Positions 33,745-41,809 of a DNA stretch of 64,000 nucleotides are shown here, in pieces. The stretch lies in NCBI GenBank assembly GCA_964436465.1, contig CAYTCV010000007.1, positions 1-64,000 of the forward strand, in the 5' to 3' direction. The stretch's first letter is position 1. The number at the start of each line of letters is the position of its first letter. The stretch comes from RBG-13-66-14 sp964436465 (GTDB lineage Bacteria; RBG-13-66-14). The notes under the pieces were generated by a model, which did no database searches, was not told where the DNA came from, and saw nothing but the letters and a program-made list of their open reading frames with translations. The position numbers and the translations under genes were made by a program.

Positions 33745-36369
33745 TCAATCTTCCACGTTGCTCGAAAGCCGGTACACCACCGTGCCTCGGATGAGCCAGG
33801 CCGAGCCTTTGGTGGCGCAGAGGGGGAAATCGGCCTTGGGCAGCTCCCGGTTCACCGGCCGCAGGTCGGTGGTCCGCACCGGCAACAGGCTGCCGTCCGT
33901 CAGGCGGAGGATGAGCTCCGACCCACAGACCAGCGGCCGTTCCAGGGTCAGTCCGCTGCCGAGGTTCTCCACCTCGGCCACGTTCCCGCCGTCGGCCAGC
34001 AATCTGTATATGCGACCGTCGCCGGAGGGGATGAACAGGGACCCCTCCCAGAGCGTCGGATTGCCGAGGGGTCCGGAGAGCTCCTGTTCCCAAAGTAACG
34101 AGCCGTCCTCCAGGGACAGGGCGATGCACTGGTTGGAGGCGGCGATGTAGACGGCGTCCCCCGTGATGACCGGCTGGGGCGAACGGGCGGTGGGCACGGG
34201 GGAGCCCAGAATCTGATGCCGCCAGAGCTCGCCGCCGTTGAAACCGTCGAAGAGCACCAGGGAGCCGTCTATGAAACTGACCAGGAGCTTCTTCCCCGCC
34301 GGAGTGGGGAACAGGCCGGCGGGGCGGGCCTGGCTGGAGATGGACCACAGGAAACGCAGCTTGTGCGGCGTGGCCAGGTCGAAGGCGTAGATGGTCCCCT
34401 TCTCGTTGGCCACGTAGAGCTGCCCCTCGGGACCCAGGGCGGGGATTCCCGCCAAACGCTCCTCGATGTTGTGGGTGGCGATGGTCGAGCCGTCGGCGTC
34501 GCGCAGGGTGAGAACCTGACCCGAAGCGGAGATTATCTCCTTCCGGTAGACCAGCGGGGGGTGGTCCACCGGGAAGTCGCTCTGGCGCCAGACTTCCTCT
34601 TCCGAGGCCAGGGAGTATGCGGCCAGGGTGGCCCCCTCGAGGGGGACGAGGACCCAGTCGCCCGAGAAGGTGGGCTCGCTTACCGGGGCCGAGGGCAGAG
34701 CCAGGACGGATTCGGCCTCGCCGGCCTCGCCGAGCAGGTTTTGGATGCCGCCGGGGAGGAAGCCGCGCGGGGAGAGCGTGTCGGCCAGCATCCCCGGGTT
34801 TCCGCCGCCGAAGACCAGGAGCAGGACCGTAATCAGAATCCCGGCCCCGCCTATGATGATAGTCGGCAGGAACCACTTCCGCTTGGTTTTTTCCTTGGCC
34901 TGCTGCCAGAATTCGCCGAGGCTGGAGAGGATGGCGAGACCCTCGCGGGCTTCTTCGCAGTTGGAATCTCCGGAGAGCACCTGGGTGAAGCTCTCCGCCG
35001 CCCGGCGGAACTCGGTCACCAGGTTGTTGCCCAGGATGAAGCGGGCGCGCTTGAGCTTCCTCTCCCTTTCGCCCACCCGGGACAGGAACGTTTTTGTCGC
35101 CGGCAGCGTCTTCTGTTTCGCGATTTTCGTCTCACCGACGAGGTTTTCCAGGGCGTCGGCCAGTTGTCCCATCCGGGCCAGCCGCACCGTTTCGTCCAGG
35201 GCGGAGTAAAAGGACAGGCGTCCGATGGAGTTCGTGGGAGCCGGTTCTCCGGCGGCGATGGCGTCCAGAGCCTCGGCGTCGGTGTCCACGACCAGCAGGC
35301 TCTTCAGGTCGATGTCCTTCGCCAGGGCGCCGAGCAATCCCTCCAGGATGACGCGGCGGTCCGACTCCTGGGCCGTCGAGAGCCGGGAGAAGTCGATGAA
35401 CTCCCCGGTCAGGTCCTCCTCGCCGGCCATGGAGGTGATGGAGAGGGAGTAGGCGCGCCGGAGCCGCTCGCGGACATCCTCGACGGAGTTCACCCGCTTG
35501 TCCGGGTCGCGCTGTATCATGGAGATGAGGAGTTCCTCCAGGGACAGCGGTACGCCGCGCACGGTGAGCTCGTCGGCCTCGCCGCCCTGTTCGGTGTAGG
35601 GGAGGTGGCCGGTGAGCAGCTGGTAGAGGATGACGCCCAGGGAGTAGATGTCCGAGCGGGCGTCGAAGGCGCCGCCCTTTTCCAACTCCGGCGCCTGGTA
35701 GATTTTCTCCTCGGGTGAGAGGGGCCGGGGGTGCTTGCGTCCGAGGAAGGTGATGTCCCGCAGAAGGACGTGCCCCGAGTCCTGGAGGATGATTCCCGAG
35801 GGCGAGAGCCGTCCGTGGATGATAAAGCGCTTGTGGAGGTACACGAGGGCCGTGGCGATTTGGATGCCTATTCGCAGCATCTCGACGGGCGCCAGGGGAG
35901 CGCGCTTCTCGATGTGCCGCGCCAGGGAGTGTCCGTCGGCCTGCTTCATCACCACGAAGTAGTTATCGCCGAAGCGTCCGAAGTCGTGGACGGGCAGGAT
36001 GTTGGGATGTTCGAGGTTGGCGGCGAGGTTGACCTCCTCACGGAAGGCCTCCAGCGCCTCCTCCTCTTCCACGGGGCTCGGGGAATCCGGCCCCGTGACG
36101 CCAAGGCCGTGGGGGAGGATTTTCAGGGCGACTATGCGGTCGAGCTGGGTGTCCAGGGCGCGGTAAACGATGCCCGTCGAGGTCGTCCGGAGCTTGCGCA
36201 GGACCCGGTAGCGGCCGAGGGTCTGGCCGACGAACTCGCTGGCGCCCTCGATGAGCTCGAGGTCGGCATCGGTGGTGGTTTCCGTCGCCAGGTCGGGCAT
36301 CCGCGTGCCGCAGTGGCGGCAGAAGCGCGCGTGGTCGGGGTTTTCTTTGCCACAGGCGGGACAGTACAC
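33745..36369 (-). CDS. Zinc-ribbon, pseudokinase and PQQ-propeller membrane protein
   Basis: 874 residues. Order: a zinc ribbon (CPACG, CRHCG, residues 3-21); a Ser/Thr-kinase fold (about 52-315); a helical linker; one membrane helix (about 500-523); and a PQQ-like beta-propeller outside (about 540-874). The kinase fold keeps K83 (VALK), D205 and the APE motif (226-228), but the catalytic loop reads HGRLSPSG in place of HRDLKPxN, the glycine loop is degraded and DFG reads DIT. It is therefore predicted to be inactive. It may pass an outside signal inwards through protein contacts. The start is GTG with AGAGG upstream and a palindromic operator just before. Co-transcribed with dnaE. Confidence 0.82.
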   Translation of the reverse strand: MYCPACGKENPDHARFCRHCGTRMPDLATETTTDADLELIEGASEFVGQTLGRYRVLRKLRTTSTGIVYRALDTQLDRIVALKILPHGLGVTGPDSPSPVEEEEALEAFREEVNLAANLEHPNILPVHDFGRFGDNYFVVMKQADGHSLARHIEKRAPLAPVEMLRIGIQIATALVYLHKRFIIHGRLSPSGIILQDSGHVLLRDITFLGRKHPRPLSPEEKIYQAPELEKGGAFDARSDIYSLGVILYQLLTGHLPYTEQGGEADELTVRGVPLSLEELLISMIQRDPDKRVNSVEDVRERLRRAYSLSITSMAGEEDLTGEFIDFSRLSTAQESDRRVILEGLLGALAKDIDLKSLLVVDTDAEALDAIAAGEPAPTNSIGRLSFYSALDETVRLARMGQLADALENLVGETKIAKQKTLPATKTFLSRVGERERKLKRARFILGNNLVTEFRRAAESFTQVLSGDSNCEEAREGLAILSSLGEFWQQAKEKTKRKWFLPTIIIGGAGILITVLLLVFGGGNPGMLADTLSPRGFLPGGIQNLLGEAGEAESVLALPSAPVSEPTFSGDWVLVPLEGATLAAYSLASEEEVWRQSDFPVDHPPLVYRKEIISASGQVLTLRDADGSTIATHNIEERLAGIPALGPEGQLYVANEKGTIYAFDLATPHKLRFLWSISSQARPAGLFPTPAGKKLLVSFIDGSLVLFDGFNGGELWRHQILGSPVPTARSPQPVITGDAVYIAASNQCIALSLEDGSLLWEQELSGPLGNPTLWEGSLFIPSGDGRIYRLLADGGNVAEVENLGSGLTLERPLVCGSELILRLTDGSLLPVRTTDLRPVNRELPKADFPLCATKGSAWLIRGTVVYRLSSNVED

Positions 36370-36396
36370 GTCAACCTCTCCGGACGGCTTTAAATC

Positions 36397-36413
36397 TGTG
36401 CTATTTTAGCACA
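36397..36413 (-). promoter_or_regulatory. 17-bp palindrome over an extended -10 element
   Basis: TGTGCTA-TTT-TAGCACA is a perfect 7-bp inverted repeat. On the minus strand it contains TGCTAAAAT (36403-36411), an extended -10, with start near 36396 and GTG at 36369. A dimeric repressor bound here would block the pseudokinase-dnaE transcript. No consensus -35 is present. Confidence 0.6.
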
Positions 36414-36510
36414 TCGGACCGGACGGGGCCGTCCCGGGTCCCCGGAGCGGGGAATAACGGCTCCGCCCTTTTTGCCCGAGGTATAGTTCGGCGCGCCGGG
36501 TTCGATACTT

Positions 36511-36530
36511 AAACGGCCCCCCCGGGGCCG
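36511..36530 (-). terminator. Weak terminator after the zinc-ribbon/GYF_2 gene
   Basis: CGGCCCC (36514-36520), CCC, GGGGCCG (36524-36530) followed on the minus strand by TTTAAGT. Stem good, T tract poor. Confidence 0.45.
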
Positions 36531-36559
36531 CCTCGAATATCCGCTCCCGCTTCCCCCGA

Positions 36560-37345
36560 CTACGCCCCCTCGCCGGCCTCCTTCAACAGGTCGCGGAAGC
36601 TGGTCCACTTGTTCTTGGTCGAGTAGATGTAGTCGTGCTTGGCCAGGGTTCCGTTGCGGATGTACTTGACCAGGGTGGCGTAGCTCATCGGCCCCATCTC
36701 CTTCTTGGAGTCGATGAGGTAGATGTAGATGTTGTCGGGCGGGATGAGGCCGGGACGCGGCGGGAGGTCTTTTTCCTCCTCCGCGGATACCTTGGTGACG
36801 GATTTCTTCGTCTCCGGCTCTATTCTGGGCGCGGCGAGGTCTATTTTGACCTCTTCGGGCTCCTCCACCTCGACGCCGACCAGCTCGCAGGTCTGGGGGT
36901 GGTCTTTGATGAGCCACCAGCGCCCGTCTCCGGTGCCGATTGTGTCGTCCCCGGTGATGGCCCCTTTGCGGATGAGCTTCTTTATGCGCTCGAAGGACCC
37001 CGGACCGTACTTGACCCCCGTGGTGGCCTTGCGGACGATGAGACCGTCATCGGGGAGCTTCGGCGGCACGGCCAGCAGCTCGGAGAGGGTGATGGGCGCA
37101 TCGGTGGGGGTGTGGTGGAGTTTGGCCTCTTCCTCGGGTTCCAGGCGGGCCGGTATCTTGGAGCCGTCGCCGCGCAGGCGGAAACCGCAGTTGCCGCAGA
37201 AGATGTCCGTCTCTCGGACCGGCTCGCTGCAGGAGGGGCAGACCATGTCCCCTTTGGGGCGGGGTGTTCCGCACATGATGCAGAATTTGCCGTCCGCCTC
37301 GTACCGGGTGCCGCAGTTGGGGCAGATGTCACGTTTAGCGTCCAT
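36560..37345 (-). CDS. Double zinc-ribbon protein with two GYF_2-like domains
   Basis: 261 residues. The N terminus has four CxxC pairs (CPNC, CIMC, CPSC, CGNC; residues 8-56), a double zinc ribbon. Two later segments, around residues 100-150 and 205-258, share the GYF_2/DUF4339 pattern (KYGPGSFERIKKLIRKGAI and EMGPMSYATLVKYIRNGTL, each followed by a W). These domains usually mediate protein contacts. No membrane helix. It has its own promoter and lies just before the other zinc-ribbon gene, so the two may belong to one pathway. Confidence 0.75.
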   Translation of the reverse strand: MDAKRDICPNCGTRYEADGKFCIMCGTPRPKGDMVCPSCSEPVRETDIFCGNCGFRLRGDGSKIPARLEPEEEAKLHHTPTDAPITLSELLAVPPKLPDDGLIVRKATTGVKYGPGSFERIKKLIRKGAITGDDTIGTGDGRWWLIKDHPQTCELVGVEVEEPEEVKIDLAAPRIEPETKKSVTKVSAEEEKDLPPRPGLIPPDNIYIYLIDSKKEMGPMSYATLVKYIRNGTLAKHDYIYSTKNKWTSFRDLLKEAGEGA

Positions 37346-37385
37346 ACGTCCAGGGGGAATAGGGTAAATCCTTTTACTCCACCGG

Positions 37386-37414
37386 AGTATGCCAGCGGTG
37401 CGGGGCTATGTCAA
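37386..37414 (-). promoter_or_regulatory. Sigma-70-type promoter of the zinc-ribbon/GYF_2 gene
   Basis: Minus strand TTGACA (37409-37414), 17 bases, CATACT (37386-37391). It overlaps the last codons of the LolA-like gene upstream. Confidence 0.75.
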
Positions 37415-38142
37415 CCGCGCAGGTTGGACTTGCTGAAGGTCCCCGCGGGGATGGTCACGTCGAAGCTGAGGTTGGACATGGTCACCGTGGTCTTGCCCGA
37501 GCCGCGCACCAGGTCGCGCATCACCATGACGGTGGGGTACCAGCGGTCGCCGTACTGGGCGATGCCCCCCATGGTGGATTCCTTCAGCAGGGTGCCCGAG
37601 GCGGCGTAAAGCTCCTGCTTCAGCGGCACCAGGAGCTTTACGTCTATCCAGACCTTCCGGGTCCGGTAGGTGACGTCGGGCCGCTTGGCGGTCAGCAGAA
37701 TCACGTAGCAGCTCCGACCGCGGTAATCCTCGGTGCTTTCCAGCTCGGCCGAGTAGTCGTCCAGGAGCTCGTGGCGCGACATCATGTCCTCGTAGGAGAA
37801 ATCGCTGCCGAGCATGGAGCGCCGGAGCATGTTGCCGGTCAGCTTGAGCTCCTTATCCTCGGCGGGGATGTAGAGCCACAGCTCGTCGCCCAGTCGGAGC
37901 TGGCGGGTGCCGGCCTCCCGCTGGGGGTACGTCACCTCGATGAGTGCGTCGTCCGAGCCCCGGGCGATGATGGTCATGAGCTTGGTGCGCGTGTCGCCCT
38001 CCGGGGTGACGATTTCCATCTTCGCCACGGCGGTGAGCGTGTCGTAGACCATGTTGTCGTCCACGGCCTGGATGATTTCCTCGGCGGTGATGGCGAGTGC
38101 CGGGACCGCGATAAGGAGCGCAAGAAAAATCAGGCGTCGCAT
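37411..38142 (-). CDS. LolA-like outer-membrane lipoprotein carrier protein
   Basis: 243 residues. A signal peptide (IFLALLIAVPALA) precedes a LolA/LolB-type half-barrel (COG2834): KMEIVTPEGDTRTKLMTIIARG, RQLRLGDELWLYIP, VWIDVKLLVPLKQELY. Periplasmic carriers of this group take lipoproteins from a LolCDE exporter to the outer membrane. It follows two permeases and an ATPase of exactly that type in one operon. Confidence 0.82.
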   Translation of the reverse strand: MRRLIFLALLIAVPALAITAEEIIQAVDDNMVYDTLTAVAKMEIVTPEGDTRTKLMTIIARGSDDALIEVTYPQREAGTRQLRLGDELWLYIPAEDKELKLTGNMLRRSMLGSDFSYEDMMSRHELLDDYSAELESTEDYRGRSCYVILLTAKRPDVTYRTRKVWIDVKLLVPLKQELYAASGTLLKESTMGGIAQYGDRWYPTVMVMRDLVRGSGKTTVTMSNLSFDVTIPAGTFSKSNLRG

Positions 38143-38153
38143 GGTTCCCCTCT

Positions 38154-39482
38154 TTAGAGAAAGCGCAGGGCCTGGGTGGGTTGCATCCGGGCGGCCTTGA
38201 CGGCGGGGTAGAGCCCGGCGATGACGCTGACGATGATTCCGGAGGCGAAGGCCTGGGCGAGCATTCCGGGCGTCACGAGGGCGTAGAACACGTTGTCCAT
38301 GGGTATATTTACCACGCTGGTCAGCTGGTCGCCGATGGTTACGCCCACGTTCTGCAAGAACAATCCGATGGCGGCTCCGAACGCCACGCCTATTATTGAG
38401 CCGATGACGCCGAGCACCGCGGCCTCGCCGATGAAGAGCGTGAGAATCCGACGCCCCTTGGCCCCCATGGCCATCAGCACGCCGATTTCCCGGGTGCGCT
38501 CGAAGACGTTGGTCAGCATGGTGTTGGCAATCATGGCCATGGCCAGCACTATCATGATGGCGCGGATGATGTCCATCATCTTCTGCCGCATCTGTATCAT
38601 GTCGAGCATCACCTGGTTCAACTCCTGCCAGGTGTAGGCCTCGAAGCCCTCGCGGGTGGGCGATTCGACCGGTTCGCCGGAGTCGCCCGCGGCGGCGGGC
38701 TCCGTCGCGGAAGCGACCGCGGCATCACCGCCGCCCTTGGGCGGGGCTATATCGGCCAGGGCGGCCAGGACTTTTTCTTTCAGCGCCGGGGACTGCAGTG
38801 GGTCCTCGCCGTTGACGATGACCGTGGTGGCGGCGTCGGGAAGCTCCAGATACCTCTGCGCGTCGGACAGGAGCATGAGCGCCCCGCCCTCGTCTATGAG
38901 CGGATTCATCGTCGCCGCGATTCCCACGATGGTCAGGTCGATGGCGGTCAGCGCGCCGTAGGCGGTCCGGGTGACGACGGTCAGCACGTCGCCCAGCTTC
39001 ATCCCCAGCAGTTCGGCCATGTGATAGCCGACCACGCAGCAATCGGCGTCCGAGTCGGTGAGGTATCTCCCCTCCGTAACCCGACCGGCAAGGTTTTCGA
39101 TTCGGTCGGCGGCCTCGGGCTCGAGACCCACGAAATACCCGCCCATCTCCTGCCCGCCGAAGGTGGACAGACCGCCGAAGATGATTTGGGCGGTTACGTC
39201 CGTGACGCCTTCCGTGGCCCGCAGCGTCTCCATGACCCGGTTCAGGTGGCCGATGGCGATGTCGGTGGGCAGGGTACGCCTCTCGTCGTAGTACCCCGGG
39301 GCATAGAGCTGCAGGTGGCCGGTGGTCTCGACCGCCTTATCGTTTATCTGCTTGTCCGTCCCGGCGATGAAGGAGTTGATGACGACGATGGTCGCCATGG
39401 CGATGGCGATGGCCGAGACGGTGATGAGGGAGCGCCTTTTGTTGCGCATCACGCCGCGGATGGCGAGCTTCAGGCTGTTCAC
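38154..39482 (-). CDS. FtsX/MacB-family ABC permease (LolC/E-like)
   Basis: 442 residues. One N-terminal membrane helix (about 15-37), a large periplasmic MacB-type domain, and three C-terminal helices (about 305-330, 350-385, 405-430). The RTREIGVLMAMGAKGRRIL segment after the second helix is the coupling region typical of the family. It is closely related to the next permease along its whole length. Eleven bases before the LolA-like gene. Confidence 0.9.
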   Translation of the reverse strand: MNSLKLAIRGVMRNKRRSLITVSAIAIAMATIVVINSFIAGTDKQINDKAVETTGHLQLYAPGYYDERRTLPTDIAIGHLNRVMETLRATEGVTDVTAQIIFGGLSTFGGQEMGGYFVGLEPEAADRIENLAGRVTEGRYLTDSDADCCVVGYHMAELLGMKLGDVLTVVTRTAYGALTAIDLTIVGIAATMNPLIDEGGALMLLSDAQRYLELPDAATTVIVNGEDPLQSPALKEKVLAALADIAPPKGGGDAAVASATEPAAAGDSGEPVESPTREGFEAYTWQELNQVMLDMIQMRQKMMDIIRAIMIVLAMAMIANTMLTNVFERTREIGVLMAMGAKGRRILTLFIGEAAVLGVIGSIIGVAFGAAIGLFLQNVGVTIGDQLTSVVNIPMDNVFYALVTPGMLAQAFASGIIVSVIAGLYPAVKAARMQPTQALRFL

Positions 39483-39524
39483 AGGTCCTCCCGGTGAGTA
39501 CCGTTCAGTTTCATCGCTCCCCGA

Positions 39525-40886
39525 TTAGTTATAGCGCAGAGCTTTGGTGGGCTGCATCCGGGCGGCCTTGGCCGCGGGATAGAGCCCGGCCAGAATGCTG
39601 ATGAAAAGCCCCAGACCGAAGGCGTTTATGAGCATCATCGGCCGGACCAGGGCGTATAAGACCCGGTCCATGGGGATTTTAATGAGGGTGGTGAACTGGT
39701 CGCCCAGGTCGATGCCGACGTTCTGTAAAACCAGCCCGAACGCCCCTCCCAGGATGACGCCCGCCAGGGAGCCGATGGCCCCGAGCGTGGTCGCTTCGCC
39801 GAGGAAAATTCCGAGGATTTGGCGCCCCTTGGCCCCCATGGCCATCAGCACGCCGATTTCCCGGGTGCGCTCGAAGACGTTGGTCAGCATGGTGTTTACT
39901 ATCATCGCCGCCGCCAGAATGACCATGATGGCGCGGATGATGTCCATGATTTGGTTCTTGAAGTCCAACAGCTCGAAGATGAGGTAGTTCAGCTGATACC
40001 AGGTGTAACCCTCGAAACCGGCTTTGGTCGGGGCCTCGACCTGCTCCTTCGGCACCGCGAATCCACCGGTGGGGGCGCCCTCGGCGAAGAGCGGCACCTC
40101 CTCGTCGTCGGCGGGAGCGACGCTTTCAGTCGGTTTAGGTTCGGGTTTCACCCCGGCGTTCAGGGTGGCAAGGAGGTCGTCCCGGAGCTTTTCGGCCTTT
40201 CCCGGGTCCTCTCCGTTGACGATGATGGAAGTGGCGGCGTCCGGAAGCTCCAGGTGCCGCTGGGCGTCCGCCAGGCGCAGGAGAACCCCGGCCTCGTCAA
40301 TCATGGGGTTCAGCGTCGCCAGGATGCCGACCACGGTCAGGTCCACCGCGGTGAGCGCCCCGTAGGCGGTCTGGGTTACCACGGTGAGCGTGTCGCCGAC
40401 CTCGATGTGCAGTAGCTCGGCCATTCGATACCCGACGTTGCATGCGTCCCGGTCGTCCGGAGTCAGATACCGGCCCGTCTGGACCTGGTCGGCGAAGTGG
40501 TGGACCCGGTCGGCCGACTCGGGTTCGATGCCCATGAAAAGTCCGGCGATTTCGTCGTTGCCGTGGACGGTCAGCCCGCCGAAGGTTATCCGGGCCGTGG
40601 CGTCCGTCACCCCGTCCATCCCCCGGATTTCCACCATCGTTTTATCGAGGTCGCCGATGGCGATGTCGGTCGGAAAGGTGCGCATTTTATCGTAGTAGCC
40701 CGTGGCGTACAGCTCCACGTGCCCCGTGCTCTCGATAACCTTGTCCTCGGTCTGCTTGGTGGAGCCGTCCATGAAGGCGTTCATCACTATCATGGCGGTG
40801 AGCGCGAGGGCGATGGCCCCGGCGGTGATGAGGGTACGGCGCTTGTTCCGCGTCACGCCCCGGATGGCCAGCTTCAGATTGTTCAT
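39525..40886 (-). CDS. FtsX/MacB-family ABC permease (LolC/E-like), paralogue
   Basis: 453 residues with the same one-plus-three helix layout and the same TREIGVLMAMGAKGRQIL segment. N-terminal (LKLAIRGVTRNKRR) and C-terminal (AAKAARMQPTKALRY) ends are almost the same as in the paralogue at 38154. The pair probably forms a heterodimer like LolC-LolE. Its start overlaps the ATPase stop by four bases (ATGA). Confidence 0.9.
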   Translation of the reverse strand: MNNLKLAIRGVTRNKRRTLITAGAIALALTAMIVMNAFMDGSTKQTEDKVIESTGHVELYATGYYDKMRTFPTDIAIGDLDKTMVEIRGMDGVTDATARITFGGLTVHGNDEIAGLFMGIEPESADRVHHFADQVQTGRYLTPDDRDACNVGYRMAELLHIEVGDTLTVVTQTAYGALTAVDLTVVGILATLNPMIDEAGVLLRLADAQRHLELPDAATSIIVNGEDPGKAEKLRDDLLATLNAGVKPEPKPTESVAPADDEEVPLFAEGAPTGGFAVPKEQVEAPTKAGFEGYTWYQLNYLIFELLDFKNQIMDIIRAIMVILAAAMIVNTMLTNVFERTREIGVLMAMGAKGRQILGIFLGEATTLGAIGSLAGVILGGAFGLVLQNVGIDLGDQFTTLIKIPMDRVLYALVRPMMLINAFGLGLFISILAGLYPAAKAARMQPTKALRYN

Positions 40887-41608
40887 CGGGCACCGTCCCC
40901 GGCCTGGGTCCCGTCATTGGAGATGCGGCCGTCGGTCAGGGTGACGACCCGCCGGCAGTAGCTCATCACCAGGGGGTCGTGGGTGGCGAAGAGGAAAGTG
41001 GCCCCGTGTCGCTCGTTCATCTCCTTCAGGAGCTTCATGATTTCGGTTCCGGTGTGGGAGTCCAGGTTGGCGGTGGGCTCGTCGGCCAGGACGACGGTCG
41101 GCTCGGTGACCAGGGCTCGGGCGATGGCCACCCGCTGGCGCTGTCCGCCGGACATGTCGTCGGGGCGGCGGTTGAGGTACTCCGCGAGGCCCAGCTCGGT
41201 CAGAAGCTCCGCCGGGCGTTTCCTGAGCCTCGCCTTCTCCGCCGCGTCGGCCCTCCGGTAGTGTCCCCCCAAAATGAGGGGGTACTCGGCGTTCTCCCGG
41301 GCGGTGAGCACGGGGATGAGGTTGAATGTCTGGAAGACGAAGCCGATGCTCCGGCCGCGGATTTCGGCCCGGCGGCCGGATTTGAGGTTCTGCACCTCCT
41401 CCCCGGCCAGGATGACCCGACCCTCGTCGGGGACGTCCAGGCAGCCGGCAATGTTCAACAGCGTCGTCTTCCCCGAGCCCGAGGGGCCGACCAGGGCGGT
41501 GAACTCGCCCCGCCCGATTGTCAGGTCCACGCCGCGCAGCGCCGGAGCGCGCAGGTGACCCAGCTCGTAACTCTTCGTCAGACCCCGGATTTCAAGAACT
41601 GCTTCCAT
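40883..41608 (-). CDS. ABC transporter ATP-binding protein (LolD/MacB type)
   Basis: 241 residues. Intact motifs: Walker A GPSGSGKTT, signature MSGGQRQR, Walker B VVLADEPTANLD, H-loop ATHD. It powers the two FtsX-type permeases that follow. GAGAGG lies before the ATG. The promoter is probably within or beyond the assembly gap at 41680-41779. Confidence 0.93.
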   Translation of the reverse strand: MEAVLEIRGLTKSYELGHLRAPALRGVDLTIGRGEFTALVGPSGSGKTTLLNIAGCLDVPDEGRVILAGEEVQNLKSGRRAEIRGRSIGFVFQTFNLIPVLTARENAEYPLILGGHYRRADAAEKARLRKRPAELLTELGLAEYLNRRPDDMSGGQRQRVAIARALVTEPTVVLADEPTANLDSHTGTEIMKLLKEMNERHGATFLFATHDPLVMSYCRRVVTLTDGRISNDGTQAGDGAR

Positions 41609-41679
41609 GACCTCTCGCTTGGTTGGTTTCTTTAAACCTCGGGGCGCGCCGCCGGACCCGCTCGCGCTTCCCCACGCTT

Positions 41680-41779
41680 NNNNNNNNNNNNNNNNNNNNN
41701 NNNNNNNNNNNNNNNNNNNNNNNNNNNNNNNNNNNNNNNNNNNNNNNNNNNNNNNNNNNNNNNNNNNNNNNNNNNNNNN
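41680..41779. other. Assembly gap (100 N) between divergent operons
   Basis: Exactly 100 N between the leftward Lol/MacB operon and the rightward glycosyltransferase. It hides the -35 of at least one promoter and possibly more sequence. Confidence 0.97.
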
Positions 41780-41793
41780 CCCTTGCGGTGACG

Positions 41794-41802
41794 TGCTATA
41801 CT
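41794..41802 (+). promoter_or_regulatory. Extended -10 promoter of the GT9-rlpA operon
   Basis: TGCTATACT is an extended -10. Its -35 would fall in the gap. Transcription should start at about 41809-41810, the A of the ATG, so the message may be leaderless; no SD is present. Confidence 0.6.
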
Positions 41803-41809
41803 AAACCCG

